This document shows positions 21,104 through 32,529 of a stretch of DNA of 64,000 bases, one piece after another. Origin of the DNA: Providencia stuartii (lineage in GTDB: Bacteria > Pseudomonadota > Gammaproteobacteria > Enterobacterales > Enterobacteriaceae). A program made the translations under genes and the position numbers. The stretch is from the NCBI GenBank assembly GCA_900455155.1, contig UGUC01000004.1, positions 558,001 to 622,000 of the forward strand, read 5' to 3'. The notes below the pieces were generated by a model. The model searched no databases. It worked only from the letters and a program-made list of their open reading frames with translations, and was not told the origin of the DNA. The number at the start of each line of letters is the position of its first letter. Within the stretch, counting starts at the first letter, position 1.

Positions 21104-21673
21104 ATGAGTTATATTTATTTGGCTTCTGGTTCGCCGAGAAGAAGAGAGCTTGTGCAACTATTAGGATATCATTTTGATATCTTGCTTCCCAACGTTGAGG
21201 AACAATGGCAACCGGGTGAAACTCCTGAAGCGTATGTTCAACGTTTGGCACGGGAAAAGTCACAGGCGGGGGTTAAAATAGCGCCTAAAAAATACCCGGT
21301 AATTGGGGCAGACACCATTGTTGTTCTTAATAATCAAATCCTAGAGAAACCTCGCCATGAACAGCATGCTCAAGAAATGCTGTCAGCCCTTTCGGGAAAT
21401 ACGCACCAAGTGATGACGGCTGTCGCAATCTCGGATATGGATCGCACACTCAGCGCATTGATTGTGACAGATGTGACGTTCCGCGAGTTATCTTTAACTG
21501 AAATACAGGATTATATAAAGTCAGGGGAGCCTATGGATAAAGCTGGAGCCTATGGGATCCAAGGTAAGGGTGGCTGTTATGTAAGGCGTATAAATGGCAG
21601 CTATCATGCAGTTGTTGGTTTACCGTTAGTAGAAACAGATGAATTAATACAACGATTTTTTAGCGTTAAGTGA
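21104..21673 (+). CDS. yhdE: Maf-family nucleotide pyrophosphatase YhdE (dTTP/UTP)
   Basis: From ATG 21104 ([21 protein letters not shown]) the protein has 189 residues. It carries the Maf phosphate loop SGSPRRREL and the catalytic [27 protein letters not shown] and VVGLPL motifs. YhdE-type Maf proteins hydrolyse dTTP and UTP, probably in house-cleaning of nucleotide pools. The open frame extends upstream into mreD, but that part is not conserved. rng follows after 15 bases. Confidence 0.93.
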   Translation: MSYIYLASGSPRRRELVQLLGYHFDILLPNVEEQWQPGETPEAYVQRLAREKSQAGVKIAPKKYPVIGADTIVVLNNQILEKPRHEQHAQEMLSALSGNTHQVMTAVAISDMDRTLSALIVTDVTFRELSLTEIQDYIKSGEPMDKAGAYGIQGKGGCYVRRINGSYHAVVGLPLVETDELIQRFFSVK

Positions 21674-21688
21674 TGGTAAGGGGATGTC

Positions 21689-23152
21689 ATGACGGCTGAG
21701 TTACTAGTAAATGTTACACCATCTGAAACGCGCGTTGCTTATATTGATGGTGGGATTTTGCAAGAAATCCACGTAGAGCGAGAAGCAAAAAGAGGAATTG
21801 TAGGGAATATCTACAAAGGTCGTGTGAGCCGTGTGTTGCCCGGTATGCAGGCGGCCTTTGTTGATATTGGTCTGGATAAAGCTGCCTTCTTACATGCCTC
21901 CGATATTATGCCTCATACCGAGTGCATTGCTGGGGATGAGCAAAAGAATTTCCATGTTAGAGATATCGCTGAACTTGTTAAACAAGGCCAAGACTTGATT
22001 GTTCAAGTCGTGAAGGATCCCTTAGGCACGAAAGGTGCAAGGCTCACGACAGATATTACATTGCCTTCCCGCTATCTGGTATTTATGCCGGGAGCTTCAC
22101 ATGTTGGTGTGTCACAGCGCATTGAAAGTGAACGTGAGCGTTTAAAAGAGTGCGTGTCTCAATATTGCGATGAAAATGGTGGCTTTATCATACGCACCGC
22201 TGCTGAAGGGGTGGGTGAAGATGAAGTGAAGCAAGATGCGGCATTTCTCAAACGTTTGTGGGCTAAAGTCATTGAACGGAAGAAACGTAATGTCACTCGC
22301 ACCAAAATTTATGGCGAATTATCACTCGCTTACCGGATAATTCGTGATTTTGCGGGGGCTTCATTAGATAGAATTCGTGTGGATTCTCGTCTAACCTATA
22401 AGGAGTTACAGGAGTTTATTGAAGAATATGTTCCTGAAATGACAGCTAAGCTTGAATTGTATCAAGGTAACCAGCCGATTTTTGATTTGTTTGACGTAGA
22501 GAACGAGATCCAACGCGCGATGGATCGGAAAGTTGAATTGAAATCAGGTGGTTATTTGATTATCGATCAAACTGAAGCGATGACGACAATCGATATCAAT
22601 ACAGGGGCGTTTGTAGGGCATCGCAATCTTGAGGAGACCATCTTTAACACCAATATAGAGGCGACCCAAGCGATTGCTCGTCAGTTACGGCTGAGAAATT
22701 TGGGCGGTATTATTATTATCGATTTTATTGATATGAGTGATATCGAGCACCGTCGCCGTGTTTTAGCCTCTTTGGAGCAGGCGCTTAGTAAAGATAAAGT
22801 AAAAACCACGATCAATGGCTTTTCTCAGCTAGGGCTAGTGGAAATGACGCGTAAGCGTACCCGAGAGAGCCTTGAACATGTTTTGTGTGATGTGTGCCCA
22901 ACTTGCCAAGGGCGTGGCACAGTAAAATCGGTTGAAACCGTGTGTTATGAAATTTTACGAGAAATTGTTCGTGTTCATCGCACGATCGATGCAGATAGGT
23001 TCTTAGTTTATGCTTCCCAATCAGTGGTTGATGCACTGACTGGTGACGAGTCTCATGCCCTTGCGGAAGTGGAAATTTTTGTCGGTAAGCAGGTTAAAGT
23101 TCAGACTGAATCGTTATACAGTCAGGAACAGTTTGATGTCATCATGATGTAG
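21689..23152 (+). CDS. rng: Ribonuclease G
   Basis: The protein (487 residues) is the RNase E/G catalytic core that trims the 5' end of 16S rRNA and decays some mRNAs. The S1 domain spans about residues 35-125 (GNIYKGRVSRVLPGMQAAFVD). Magnesium-binding aspartates lie in MTTIDINTGAFVG and IIIIDFIDM, and the zinc-link cysteines in CDVCPTCQGRG. It is 22 bases ahead of yhdP, the usual order. Confidence 0.97.
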   Translation: MTAELLVNVTPSETRVAYIDGGILQEIHVEREAKRGIVGNIYKGRVSRVLPGMQAAFVDIGLDKAAFLHASDIMPHTECIAGDEQKNFHVRDIAELVKQGQDLIVQVVKDPLGTKGARLTTDITLPSRYLVFMPGASHVGVSQRIESERERLKECVSQYCDENGGFIIRTAAEGVGEDEVKQDAAFLKRLWAKVIERKKRNVTRTKIYGELSLAYRIIRDFAGASLDRIRVDSRLTYKELQEFIEEYVPEMTAKLELYQGNQPIFDLFDVENEIQRAMDRKVELKSGGYLIIDQTEAMTTIDINTGAFVGHRNLEETIFNTNIEATQAIARQLRLRNLGGIIIIDFIDMSDIEHRRRVLASLEQALSKDKVKTTINGFSQLGLVEMTRKRTRESLEHVLCDVCPTCQGRGTVKSVETVCYEILREIVRVHRTIDADRFLVYASQSVVDALTGDESHALAEVEIFVGKQVKVQTESLYSQEQFDVIMM

Positions 23153-23174
23153 TTTTTACGTGAAGGAGAAACGG

Positions 23175-26100
23175 GTGAAACGACTGCCACGGGTAGTATG
23201 GATGACGACGGCTATCGTGCTGCTGCTTGGTGCATTGCTGCTCACTGGGCTACGTTTCTTCTTACCGAATATCAACTATTACCGGCAAGATATCATTGGC
23301 TATATTGAAAAAAACACGGATATCACCTTACAAATAGGTGAAATTGAGGGGGCATGGCAATCGTTTGGGCCGGTTCTGACCTTAACCGATGTGGTTGTTC
23401 GCAATGAAGAAGTCGATGCAAAAGCCAGCAAAATCGCCGTTGAACTCGATATTTGGAGCTCGTTACTTTCCTTAACATGGCGTTTTCGTGACATCACTTT
23501 CTACCAGCTCAATGTCGATTATAAAGTGCCTTTTAGTTTTGAAGGCCGTGCACAACCCATTGATAGTGATAGTATTGAAGGGCTATTTCTAAAGCAATTT
23601 AACCATTTTACTCTCAAAAATAGCCAACTGACCTTTCTGACGCCATCAGAGCAAAAAACAACCCTGATTTTACCTGAATTAACTTGGTTGAATGAGCAAC
23701 GCCGCCACCGTGCCCAAGGGTTTGTTAGCTTAGAAACGATCAACAAACAGCATGGTTTTTTGCAAGTCAAAATTGATATTAAAGATAAAAACGGCATCTT
23801 GAGCGACGGCACCATTTATCTACAAGCTGACAATATAGATATGCAGCCATGGTTAAGTCGCTGGTTACGTGAAAATACTGGGCTGCGCGATGCCAATTTT
23901 AGCTTATCCTCTTGGGTTACCATCAAAAATAATCGTATTGATAGCGGCCTCTTGCAGTTACGACAAGGCGAAGCGAATTGGGGGGAAGCCCCTTTAGCGC
24001 AAAACCTACAAGTTAATGACTTACTCATCCGCATGAGAAGGCAAGGGGAAGGCTGGTTATTTAATATTCCTGAGTTAGATACATTAAAAACCAATGAATA
24101 TATTTGGCCGAATGGGAGTGTTTCGGTACTTTATCTGCCTTCATCGATGAAATACCACCAAAAAGATCACTGGCGGATCCGAGCTAAAAATATTGAGTTA
24201 GAGCGCCTTAGTGAAATCTTACCTACTTTTTCATTTGTGACGCCAGAAACGGTGCAAGAATGGCAGCATCGCCAACCGAAAGGTTTATTATCCGTTTTTG
24301 CTCTAGATATTACTCCCGATCAACTTGAGCACACGCAAATTGATATGGACTGGCAGGATGTCAGTTGGAAAAAATGGAAACAACTCCCTTCGGTTGATCA
24401 CTTCACGGGTGTCTTGGTCGGGAATGCGCAGCGAGGGGTTCTCTCTGCGACATTAGATAAGAGTTATGTTGACTATGAGCCTCAATTTAAAGCCCCTTTT
24501 CAAATTGATAAAGCACGCGGACAACTGTATTGGCAAAATGATGACAATCAATTCAAGTTGTGGAGCGACCAACTGGATATACAGGCCTCTTCATTATGGG
24601 CGAATGGGCAGTTTAGTTTTTATCAGTCGAAAAAAAGTGATGATACTGACCTGAGCATCTTAGCGGGCGTCAATATTGATAATGCGGGAGAAGCGTGGCG
24701 CTATTTCCCGCAACAGTTGATGGGGGAAAGCCTCGCGGACTACCTATCAAACGCTATCATCGCAGGGCAAGCGAAAGATGCGACAGTCGTCTTCAAGGGT
24801 GACCCTAAACATTTCCCATTTAATCAGAACGATGGCCAGTTCCAAGTCTTTGTGCCCTTACGCAAAGCGACCTTTGAGTATGATAAAGGTTGGCCTGCTT
24901 TATCTAATTTAGACATTAACCTTGATTTTAAACGTTCAGGTCTGGCAATGCGTGCAGACAGTGTCAAATTAGGTGAAGCAACAGCCACACAGCTAACCGC
25001 TGATATTCCGAATTATCAAAATGAAATGCTATTTATTAAGGCTGATTTAGCGGGTACAGGCTCACAAATACAGCAGTATTTTAGTATGACACCACTGAAA
25101 AGCTCGATTGGCAATACGTTAGATGAGTTGCAAATTGGAGGCATGGTAACAGGTGATCTCGCTTTATCTATTCCGTTAGCACACGGCAAGGAAGTTAACG
25201 CGAAAGGGAATATCAATCTGAATAAAAATGATTTATTGATTAAGCCTATCGACAGTAAGCTCACGGAGTTGACGGGGCAGTTTAAATTTAACAACGGCGA
25301 TTTGGTCGGTGATAAATTAAAAGCACAATGGCTAGGGCAACCTGTCGACGTCAATTTTTCAACGGTTGATAACCCTAAAGATTACCAAGTGAAGGTGGAT
25401 CTAGGGGGAAATTGGGATATAGCAAAAATTGCTCAATTGCCTGATTCATTAAAGCAAAAAGTGGCGGGAACCAGCGATTGGAACAGTCATATTGAAATTA
25501 CACTTCCACATTCGCCGTCCGATGATATGGCTCTTGCCGTGGAATTCTCCGCTGGTTTAAAAAAACTGAAAAGCCGCCTCCCTGCATTGGACGATCGCTT
25601 ACTTAAAGAGTTAGGGACGCTCAATGCAACAGCTAAAGGCTCATCGACGCATTTAAATATAGGCGGTGATATTGGTCGTCGTATTGGTTTCAACACGCGT
25701 TGGGATCTGAGAGCACCACAATTACGTTTAGAAAAAGGCACTCTGGCAAAATGGAATGGCAAGCCACCAGAGTTACCGCAATCATCAATGCTACTTGCTG
25801 ATTTGCCAGTGATTACTAACCCACAATGGTTAAAAACAGTCGATACATTTTTTTCAGCAGATCAAGGTGGTAAATCGATAAATATTGGCTTACCTGAAAC
25901 AGTGAGAGTGAAGACACCATCCCTATCTTTAGGTGGACAAGCATGGCAAAATTTAGACCTCTCATTTAATTTGTTGGCTAAAGAGCAGCAAATTAAGGTA
26001 TCAAGCGAAAATCTTAAAGGGGAATTACAGATTTTTGCTCAACAGCCTTGGGTGCTGAATATCGATTACCTGTATTACAACCCAATGGCATTCCCTGGAG

Positions 26101-26970
26101 AACAAACAACCAGTAGCAATGACTCTTCCTCATTCAATTTTAGCCATTGGCCTGAAATGACGGTTAATTGCCAAGATTGCTGGGCAGGTGGACAAAAATT
26201 AGGGAAATTGAGTGCCCACTTGAAGCCGCAAGGAAATACATTGCAACTAAGTGGTGGAACATTAAGTAATAGCGCCACTCAATTAAAATTAGATGCTTTA
26301 TGGCAAAGCGGTAAACAAAACCGTACACAAATTGCAGGCTCCTTAAGTGGGGAGCAATTTGATGAAACAGCCGCTTACTATGGTATTTTAGTTCCTATTA
26401 TCGGTTCACCTTATACGCTTGATTTCGAACTCAATTGGCAAGATGTGCCTTGGTCGCCAGATATTGCAACCCTTAATGGCGCGTTATCAAGTAAGCTTGG
26501 TAAAGGCGCGATCGCTAAAATGGGCGGAGGGCGAGCGGGCCAACTGTTACGGCTAGTGAGTTTTGATGCACTATTACGCAAACTTCAATTTGATTTTCGC
26601 GATACCTTTAGTAATGACTTTGACTTTGACTCAATTAAAGGTAATGCCAAGATCCGTAATGGTATTCTATCAGCAAAAGATGTATACATTGATGGGTTAG
26701 TTGCCGATATTACGTTAAGTGGGGAAATTGATTTGGTGAAACGCCAAATTAACGGTGAAGCGGTCGTGACGCCCGAAATATCTGCTACAGTAGGAGTAGC
26801 AACGGCATTTGCAGTTAACCCGATTGCGGGTGCAGCGGTTTTTTGCTGCATCAAAAGTATTAGGTCCGCTATGGAGCAAAATTTCTGTGATACGTTACCG
26901 TGTGACAGGAAGCTTGGATGAACCCAAAATTGATGAAGTATTGCGTCAGCTAAAGGAGACTCAAGAGTAA
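23175..26970 (+). CDS. yhdP: AsmA-like envelope protein YhdP, one apparent +1 T error near the 3' end
   Basis: YhdP is a very large inner-membrane-anchored AsmA-like protein with a long periplasmic bridge, implicated in phospholipid movement to the outer membrane together with TamB and YdbH. The start is GTG 23175 behind AAGGAG; a membrane helix lies near residues 8-30. As printed, the frame derails at T6, 26839-26844. Removing one T restores AVNPIAGAAVFAASKVLGPLW and a tail ending LKETQE at 26970. The repaired length is about 1264 residues (E. coli 1266). Its stop overlaps the next start as TAATG. Confidence 0.92.
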
Positions 26971-27824
26971 TGAAAAATGGCAATGTTGCACTTTTGCAGT
27001 TATGCAGCGGTAAAAATACGAAACATAATTTGGCACAGATTGAGCAGCAAATTAAGCAGTTGCCAGAGACTGTTGAGCTAGTATTGACACCTGAAAATGC
27101 CTTGTTGTTCGCAGATGCGGCGACTTACCGTAAACAGGCCGAAAAAGAAGGGCAAGGCCCTTTACAAGAAGCTATTGCCAATATGGCGAAGCGCTACAAT
27201 GTCTGGATTTTAATTGGCTCAATGCCATTGATCAGCCGTGAGGATCCTGAACGCATTACGAGCAGCAGTATTTTAATTGATTCCCAAGGGCAGATTCAGG
27301 CACGCTATGACAAGATCCACATGTTTGATGTGAATATTGAAGATGAGCAGGGAACCTATAATGAATCGGTTATTTATCAGCGTGGTGAACATATCACGGT
27401 GGTTGATACGCCTGTAGGTCGATTAGGTATGACAATCTGTTATGATCTCCGCTTCCCTGGTTTATTCCAAGCCTTGCGTGAGCAGGGGGCTGAGATTATC
27501 TCTGTACCTGCCGCTTTCACGCGTTATACCGGTAAAGCACATTGGGAGCCACTGCTGCGTGCAAGAGCGATAGAGAACCAATGTTTTATATTAGCGCCCG
27601 CTCAAGTTGGTGTACATGGTACGCGCAGAACGTGGGGCCACACCTTAGCCGTCGATGGTTGGGGTAAAGTTATGAAAAAGAACGTTGATGCTGTAGCATC
27701 GACGGTTTTAAATATTCAAACTGAAAATTTAAGTGGGATGCGGGAACAAATCCGAGTGGTGAAACATAACCGCTTTAGGCCGCAACTGACTTCATTGATT
27801 AAAAAAGACACAATAAAAGAGTAA
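26970..27824 (+). CDS. Carbon-nitrogen hydrolase (Nit/omega-amidase-like)
   Basis: The protein (284 residues) belongs to the nitrilase superfamily. The catalytic triad is visible: Glu in [10 protein letters not shown] (about 44), Lys in YDKIHMFDV (about 116) and Cys in [13 protein letters not shown] (about 154). The sequence resembles the Nit1/YbeM branch, whose characterised members hydrolyse deaminated glutathione, a metabolite-repair reaction. E. coli lacks a gene here, while other gamma-proteobacteria keep it between yhdP and tldD. The exact substrate is inferred. It overlaps yhdP by one base and precedes tldD by five. Confidence 0.85.
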   Translation: MKNGNVALLQLCSGKNTKHNLAQIEQQIKQLPETVELVLTPENALLFADAATYRKQAEKEGQGPLQEAIANMAKRYNVWILIGSMPLISREDPERITSSSILIDSQGQIQARYDKIHMFDVNIEDEQGTYNESVIYQRGEHITVVDTPVGRLGMTICYDLRFPGLFQALREQGAEIISVPAAFTRYTGKAHWEPLLRARAIENQCFILAPAQVGVHGTRRTWGHTLAVDGWGKVMKKNVDAVASTVLNIQTENLSGMREQIRVVKHNRFRPQLTSLIKKDTIKE

Positions 27825-27829
27825 CCAAT

Positions 27830-29275
27830 ATGAGTTTAGCTTCTGTCAGCGAACATTTGCTGGCCGCCAATGGTCTTGACCATCAAAAACTGTACGACAC
27901 ACTAGGCTTGTTATCTGAGCGTAAAATTGATTATGCGGATCTCTATTTTCAATCAAGCTACCACGAAGCGTGGGTATTAGAAGATCGCATCATCAAGGAC
28001 GGCTCTTATAACATTGACCAAGGCGTCGGTGTTAGAGCGATAAGTGGCGAAAAAACGGGATTTGCCTATGCCGATCAGGTTTCGTTGATGGCGTTACAGC
28101 AAAGCGCGACTGCGGCACGTAGCATCGTCAGCGAGCAAGGTAACGGTAAATCACAAATTTTGACTGAAGTGGGCTACAAGAAGCTATACTCAGAAACGGA
28201 TCCACTGCAAAGCTTGTCACGAGAGGACAAAATTGCGTTATTGCACCGTATTGATCAGGTTGCAAGAGCAGAAGATCCGCGAGTGATCGAAGTCAATGCA
28301 AGCCTAACGGGTGTTTATGAGCAAGTATTAGTAGCAGCAACGGACGGTACGTTAGCGGCTGATATTCGCCCATTAGTTCGTTTATCTGTCAGTGTGCTGG
28401 TGGAGCATGAAGGTAAGCGTGAGCGCGGTGCTAGCGGCGGCGGCGGGCGCTATGGCTACGAATATTTTCTTGAAATTCATCAAGGACAAGTGCTTGCAGA
28501 GCAGTATGCGAAAGAAGCGGTACGTATGGCACTGGTTAATCTGTCAGCGATTGCAGCGCCAGCTGGTATGATGCCTGTTGTATTGGGGGCAGGCTGGCCG
28601 GGCGTATTGCTTCACGAAGCGGTAGGACATGGCTTAGAAGGTGATTTTAACCGTCGCGGCACGTCTGTTTTCTCAGGGCAAATTGGTGAGCTGGTCGCAT
28701 CTCCTCTTTGTACTGTCGTTGATGATGGCACAATTGCAGGCCGTCGAGGCTCTTTAGCCATCGATGATGAAGGTGTACCGGGTCAGTATAATGTCTTGAT
28801 TGAAAATGGTATTTTGAAAAATTACATGCAGGATAAATTGAATGCACGTTTAATGGGGGTCGCACCAACCGGAAATGCGCGTCGTGAATCTTATGCGCAC
28901 CTACCAATGCCTCGTATGACCAATACCTATATGTTGTCAGGTACGTCAACGCCTGAAGAGATTATCTCTAGCGTGGATAAAGGCATCTACGCACCTAATT
29001 TTGGTGGTGGTCAGGTTGATATTACTTCCGGTAAGTTTGTTTTTTCAACTTCTGAAGCTTATCTAATTGAAAATGGCAAAATTACCTCTCCGGTTAAAGG
29101 CGCAACGCTCATTGGTTCTGGCGTTGAAGCAATGCAGCAAATCTCCATGGTAGGTAACGATCTTGCGCTCGACAAGGGAGTGGGTGTGTGCGGAAAAGAA
29201 GGGCAAAGTGTGCCTGTTGGTGTTGGGCAACCGACACTGAAATTGGATAAAATGACTGTTGGCGGCACCGCATAA
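27830..29275 (+). CDS. tldD: Metalloprotease subunit TldD
   Basis: The protein (481 residues) is the zinc-bearing subunit of the TldD/TldE peptidase, which degrades unfolded peptides such as CcdA and finishes maturation of microcin B17 in E. coli. The metal-binding motif [11 protein letters not shown] lies near residue 262, preceded by GWPGVLL. Glycine-rich [12 protein letters not shown] and the C-terminal cysteine block [20 protein letters not shown] are family features. Its partner gene pmbA (tldE) lies only 6.4 kb downstream. Confidence 0.97.
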   Translation: MSLASVSEHLLAANGLDHQKLYDTLGLLSERKIDYADLYFQSSYHEAWVLEDRIIKDGSYNIDQGVGVRAISGEKTGFAYADQVSLMALQQSATAARSIVSEQGNGKSQILTEVGYKKLYSETDPLQSLSREDKIALLHRIDQVARAEDPRVIEVNASLTGVYEQVLVAATDGTLAADIRPLVRLSVSVLVEHEGKRERGASGGGGRYGYEYFLEIHQGQVLAEQYAKEAVRMALVNLSAIAAPAGMMPVVLGAGWPGVLLHEAVGHGLEGDFNRRGTSVFSGQIGELVASPLCTVVDDGTIAGRRGSLAIDDEGVPGQYNVLIENGILKNYMQDKLNARLMGVAPTGNARRESYAHLPMPRMTNTYMLSGTSTPEEIISSVDKGIYAPNFGGGQVDITSGKFVFSTSEAYLIENGKITSPVKGATLIGSGVEAMQQISMVGNDLALDKGVGVCGKEGQSVPVGVGQPTLKLDKMTVGGTA

Positions 29276-29289
29276 ATTGGAATTAAGCA

Positions 29290-29775
29290 ATGAATAAACG
29301 GATTATTTCAATGCTGTTGATGGCGGTCTTGATCGCGCTTAGCTTATATTTTAATGCGGGTGAACAACAAGACAAAAAACAGGCCGAAAGGCCTGTTTCA
29401 GTGCCAGCGCAAACAACAGAACAACAGGCGCATCCCCAGAAAATTGATGAACTAACCAAACAGGCAAATGTGGTGAGCTATATGCAAAAACATCAGCAAT
29501 TGCCGAGTTTTTACATCACGAAAAAAGCGGCTCGTCAGGCTGGTTGGGAGCCGAAACAGGGGAACCTGTGTGATGTACTACCTGGGAAAGCGATTGGGGG
29601 AGATAGGTTCTCTAATCGAGAGAAGCGGTTACCCATCGCTCCGAATCGTCAATGGTATGAGGCTGATATCAATTACAACTGTGGGCACCGTGGTGCAGAC
29701 CGTTTGCTATACTCCTCCGATGGCATGATTTATGTCACCACAGATCACTATAAAAGCTTCCAGCAGGTAAACTAA
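29290..29775 (+). CDS. Barnase-type secreted guanyl-specific ribonuclease
   Basis: The protein (161 residues) has an N-terminal hydrophobic segment (IISMLLMAVLIALSLYF, a signal peptide or anchor), a Gln-rich linker, and a barnase domain from about residue 60. All main barnase residues are kept: Lys in YITKKAA (Lys27), Glu in WYEADINY (Glu73), Arg in GADRLLYSSD (Arg87) and His in TTDHYKSF (His102), plus GGDRFSNREKRLP. Two cysteines (GNLCDV, YNCGHRG) could form a disulfide outside the cytoplasm. A barstar-like gene follows after 12 bases. Confidence 0.9.
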   Translation: MNKRIISMLLMAVLIALSLYFNAGEQQDKKQAERPVSVPAQTTEQQAHPQKIDELTKQANVVSYMQKHQQLPSFYITKKAARQAGWEPKQGNLCDVLPGKAIGGDRFSNREKRLPIAPNRQWYEADINYNCGHRGADRLLYSSDGMIYVTTDHYKSFQQVN

Positions 29776-29787
29776 GAGATAGCAGCG

Positions 29788-30075
29788 ATGAACCAAAAAA
29801 TAGTTTTTGACTTTCGGCAGATCAAAACAGTTGAAGACTTTTATTTGCAATTTTCACAACGGTTTTCGCTGCCAAATTGGTTTGGTCACAATCTTGATGC
29901 CCTTTGGGATATGGTCTCTGCGGGGCTAGAGCTGCCTATTACCATTGTTTTTAGCCACATGACATCAACTCAGCGGATAGAATTCTCGGATATTATTGAT
30001 GTAATGAATGATGCACAAGATATGTGGGAAGATGAGTTTATTTTCGCCCTAGATATAACGAAAAATTCTAAATAA
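29788..30075 (+). CDS. yhcO: Barstar-family ribonuclease inhibitor
   Basis: The protein (95 residues) has the barstar fold signature IKTVEDFYLQFSQRFSLPNWFGHNLDALWDMV, where the acidic loop and helix 2 (NLDALWD) normally plug the RNase active site. It lacks a signal peptide and so acts in the cytoplasm. It lies directly behind the barnase-type gene, the typical enzyme-inhibitor order that protects the producer before export. The E. coli homologue is YhcO. Confidence 0.88.
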   Translation: MNQKIVFDFRQIKTVEDFYLQFSQRFSLPNWFGHNLDALWDMVSAGLELPITIVFSHMTSTQRIEFSDIIDVMNDAQDMWEDEFIFALDITKNSK

Positions 30076-30134
30076 CCATTAAACTATGCATGGTATAGTA
30101 TATGCCAACTGATTAAGGTTATGGAGAAATAAAA

Positions 30135-30731
30135 ATGGCAAATGACGTTTCTCAAAATGAGTCATTGAAAGGTAAGAAGTTTGTCATTGTGCATGGTTAT
30201 ACCGCTTCACCAGAAAAAAACTGGTTTCCATGGTTAAAGGCTGAGTTAGCGTCGTTAGGCGCGTTAGTGTATGTACCTGAAATGCCTGAACCGCTATCAC
30301 CCGAGCCATTAAAGTGGCAACAACATCTCAAAAACTTAGCAATTGAGATTGATGAAAATACCCTATTTATTGGGCATAGCCTAGGGTGTGTGACCGTATT
30401 GCGCTTTTTAGAGCAGCAGGTTGCAAAAGGCAATAAAGTCGGTGGCTATATTTTAGTAGCGGGTTTTGATCAGGAGCAAAGCACACTACCTGAATTAAAG
30501 CCTCACACGTTGAGCCGATTAGATTACCCATATTTAATTGATATAGCAGATAAAAGGATTTCAATTATCTCTACCAATGATTGGGTCGTTTCACCACAAT
30601 CATCACAAACACTCGCCAAGGCATTACAAACCGAAGTGATTATTGAGGAAGAAGCTGGGCATTTCCTTGATAGAGAAGGGTATACAGAATTCCCAACATT
30701 ACTTCACTCAATAAAAACTCAATTTAACTGA
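30135..30731 (+). CDS. RBBP9/YdeN-family alpha/beta serine hydrolase
   Basis: The protein (198 residues) is a small alpha/beta hydrolase. FVIVHGYTASPEKNWFPWL forms the oxyanion strand-loop, the nucleophile serine lies in LFIGHSLGCVTVLRFL (near residue 83), and the acid and His are likely in STNDWVV and EAGHFLDREG. Substrate is unknown; family members include serine hydrolases of uncertain role. It stands alone after the barstar gene and converges on the next gene. Confidence 0.85.
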   Translation: MANDVSQNESLKGKKFVIVHGYTASPEKNWFPWLKAELASLGALVYVPEMPEPLSPEPLKWQQHLKNLAIEIDENTLFIGHSLGCVTVLRFLEQQVAKGNKVGGYILVAGFDQEQSTLPELKPHTLSRLDYPYLIDIADKRISIISTNDWVVSPQSSQTLAKALQTEVIIEEEAGHFLDREGYTEFPTLLHSIKTQFN

Positions 30732-30734
30732 ATA

Positions 30735-30773
30735 TAAAATAAGGCTGATTGAAGTCAACCAGCCTGATTTTAT
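30735..30773. terminator. Hairpin between convergent genes, probable bidirectional terminator
   Basis: AAAATAAGGCTG and CAGCCTGATTTT pair with one mismatch across a 12-base loop; A-rich and T-rich flanks could serve both directions. Confidence 0.5.
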
Positions 30774-32368
30774 TAATCTTCAAGTGGCTCGCCCCGTAAG
30801 AGGGCTGCAAATCTTGCCTTGGCTTCGTTATCCGGCTCAATGGCATGACATTGAGTCAGCAATGGCTCTAAGTCTTGAGGCCAATCTTCTCTTTTCCAAT
30901 TCGCTAATGCCCTAAGAGCCATATTACGGTTGCGCACTACAGGGCTTTGCAACCCACAGAGGATCATAGATAAACCGACACCAGGAAAACGCGGTAATTC
31001 TTGTAAAATAAAATCAAGTTTTCCATGTTGTGCATAGCCAGCACCAAGACCAAGGCTATCACTCGGCCCTGTCGATATTGCTTCTAATGGGAGCTGCTGC
31101 TCTGCTAAGGCTATCACTTGTTTGACTTGGTCTATATCGTTCGTTTTCATTAACTCAAACCACAAATCATTCTCAGGATGATTTAACTGTTTTTCGTATA
31201 GATAAGGGAAGATATCTTGACCACGGGCTCTGGCTATACTGGTGCTATTACGGAATAAGATATCATCATCACTATTTAAACCTTGAGCGATTAATTTATC
31301 CCATATAGGGTTATCCAATATAGTTTGTGCTAATGAAGTGATGGCTGTGCTATTTTCAAATTTCTCGCTATTTTCTTGAAAATAATCATTAATGCCGAGT
31401 ACAGTAAAATAATAGTCTAATAAATAATCTTGTTCTAAAATGCGGCTCAAGTAATTGAAGCAACAACGAAAAGCATCATCATAGTCATTGATATCACGTG
31501 CCGGCCCACCGCCTAGCAACGCTTGAATAATATCGGATGAGGCTACTAATAATTGGCTATCATTTTGTGTTTCTAATGCATCTGCCAAGTGGCAATAGGT
31601 TGCACAGTGCCAAGCGGTATATTCAACCATAACACTATTTTGATAGCCTGTAGTCAGTATCCATTGCTTGGTTTCCTCACTTATTTCATCGGGTAGATGT
31701 TCAATAAGATGTACGCGCCCCCAGCCTTCAACACGTTTTGCTAACTTTAGCCACATTGCATCATATTCAGATGTGGATGTGAGCATCGCATGGATTGGGA
31801 TAATAGTGTAAAGCGTGAATTCATCATGGCAAGCAAGACAATAAAGTGTCTTAAGGCGTTCATCACTTGGAAAAAACACAGTAAAGGAAATGGCCAATTT
31901 AACCACATTAGTATCGGGGCTATTGTGGAGTAACCAGTCGGTAAAGGCTTCCAATTTTGGCGCATGGATCTCTTGTTTATCGACGATTAAATGGATTAGA
32001 TCGTCGATATAAGATAACGGGCTTTGTTCGGCGACTTGCTGATAGAAATGATAAACCGATTCTTTGTCGTTTTTCTCCAGCGCTCTTTTTAGTGAAGTGT
32101 AAATTTCGCTAGCAGTGATTTCAGAAGCCCCCATTCCGTGGTGGCTGAATACACCATCTTCAGCGCCATTAGCCCAACGAATTGTATTTTCATCGACTTC
32201 AGTTGTATCTGGGAGCTCAGACAGTGATTCAGGGAGTGGGGATAATTCGTTTATCCAAGGCAATAAATGCTGATAGATTGGCGTGATATTCGTATTCCAA
32301 ACGACAGGATAATTTTCTTGTCCTTTTTTAAAAAGAGAGGCTAACCATTTTTTCATTTTTGATAACAT
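30773..32368 (-). CDS. Uncharacterised 531-residue, probably helical-repeat protein
   Basis: I do not recognise this family. The protein (about 527-531 residues, starting at MLSKMKKWLASLFKK or the internal Met) is acidic, rich in Leu, Trp and aromatic residues, and lacks a signal peptide or membrane helices. Regular helix-like blocks resemble HEAT/ARM repeats, notably near the end (LCGLQSPVVRNRNMALRALANW). A GGGPARDINDYDDAFRCCF stretch sits centrally. It is monocistronic, convergent with the hydrolase gene, and 160 bases from the phosphatase gene on the same strand. Confidence 0.7.
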   Translation of the reverse strand: MLSKMKKWLASLFKKGQENYPVVWNTNITPIYQHLLPWINELSPLPESLSELPDTTEVDENTIRWANGAEDGVFSHHGMGASEITASEIYTSLKRALEKNDKESVYHFYQQVAEQSPLSYIDDLIHLIVDKQEIHAPKLEAFTDWLLHNSPDTNVVKLAISFTVFFPSDERLKTLYCLACHDEFTLYTIIPIHAMLTSTSEYDAMWLKLAKRVEGWGRVHLIEHLPDEISEETKQWILTTGYQNSVMVEYTAWHCATYCHLADALETQNDSQLLVASSDIIQALLGGGPARDINDYDDAFRCCFNYLSRILEQDYLLDYYFTVLGINDYFQENSEKFENSTAITSLAQTILDNPIWDKLIAQGLNSDDDILFRNSTSIARARGQDIFPYLYEKQLNHPENDLWFELMKTNDIDQVKQVIALAEQQLPLEAISTGPSDSLGLGAGYAQHGKLDFILQELPRFPGVGLSMILCGLQSPVVRNRNMALRALANWKREDWPQDLEPLLTQCHAIEPDNEAKARFAALLRGEPLED

Positions 32369-32529
32369 CCTATTGTGTTTGAATTATGGGTTTTTATATT
32401 GAATAAGCCAATAAAATGTTTTTTTAATCATAAAATAGATAACACGGTAGGTTCGATGTTGGCTCAATCAATTTTGTGATAAAACCTTCTTTAAGGGTAA
32501 TTAAAAAAGGTTTCACTTATCGTCATTTC

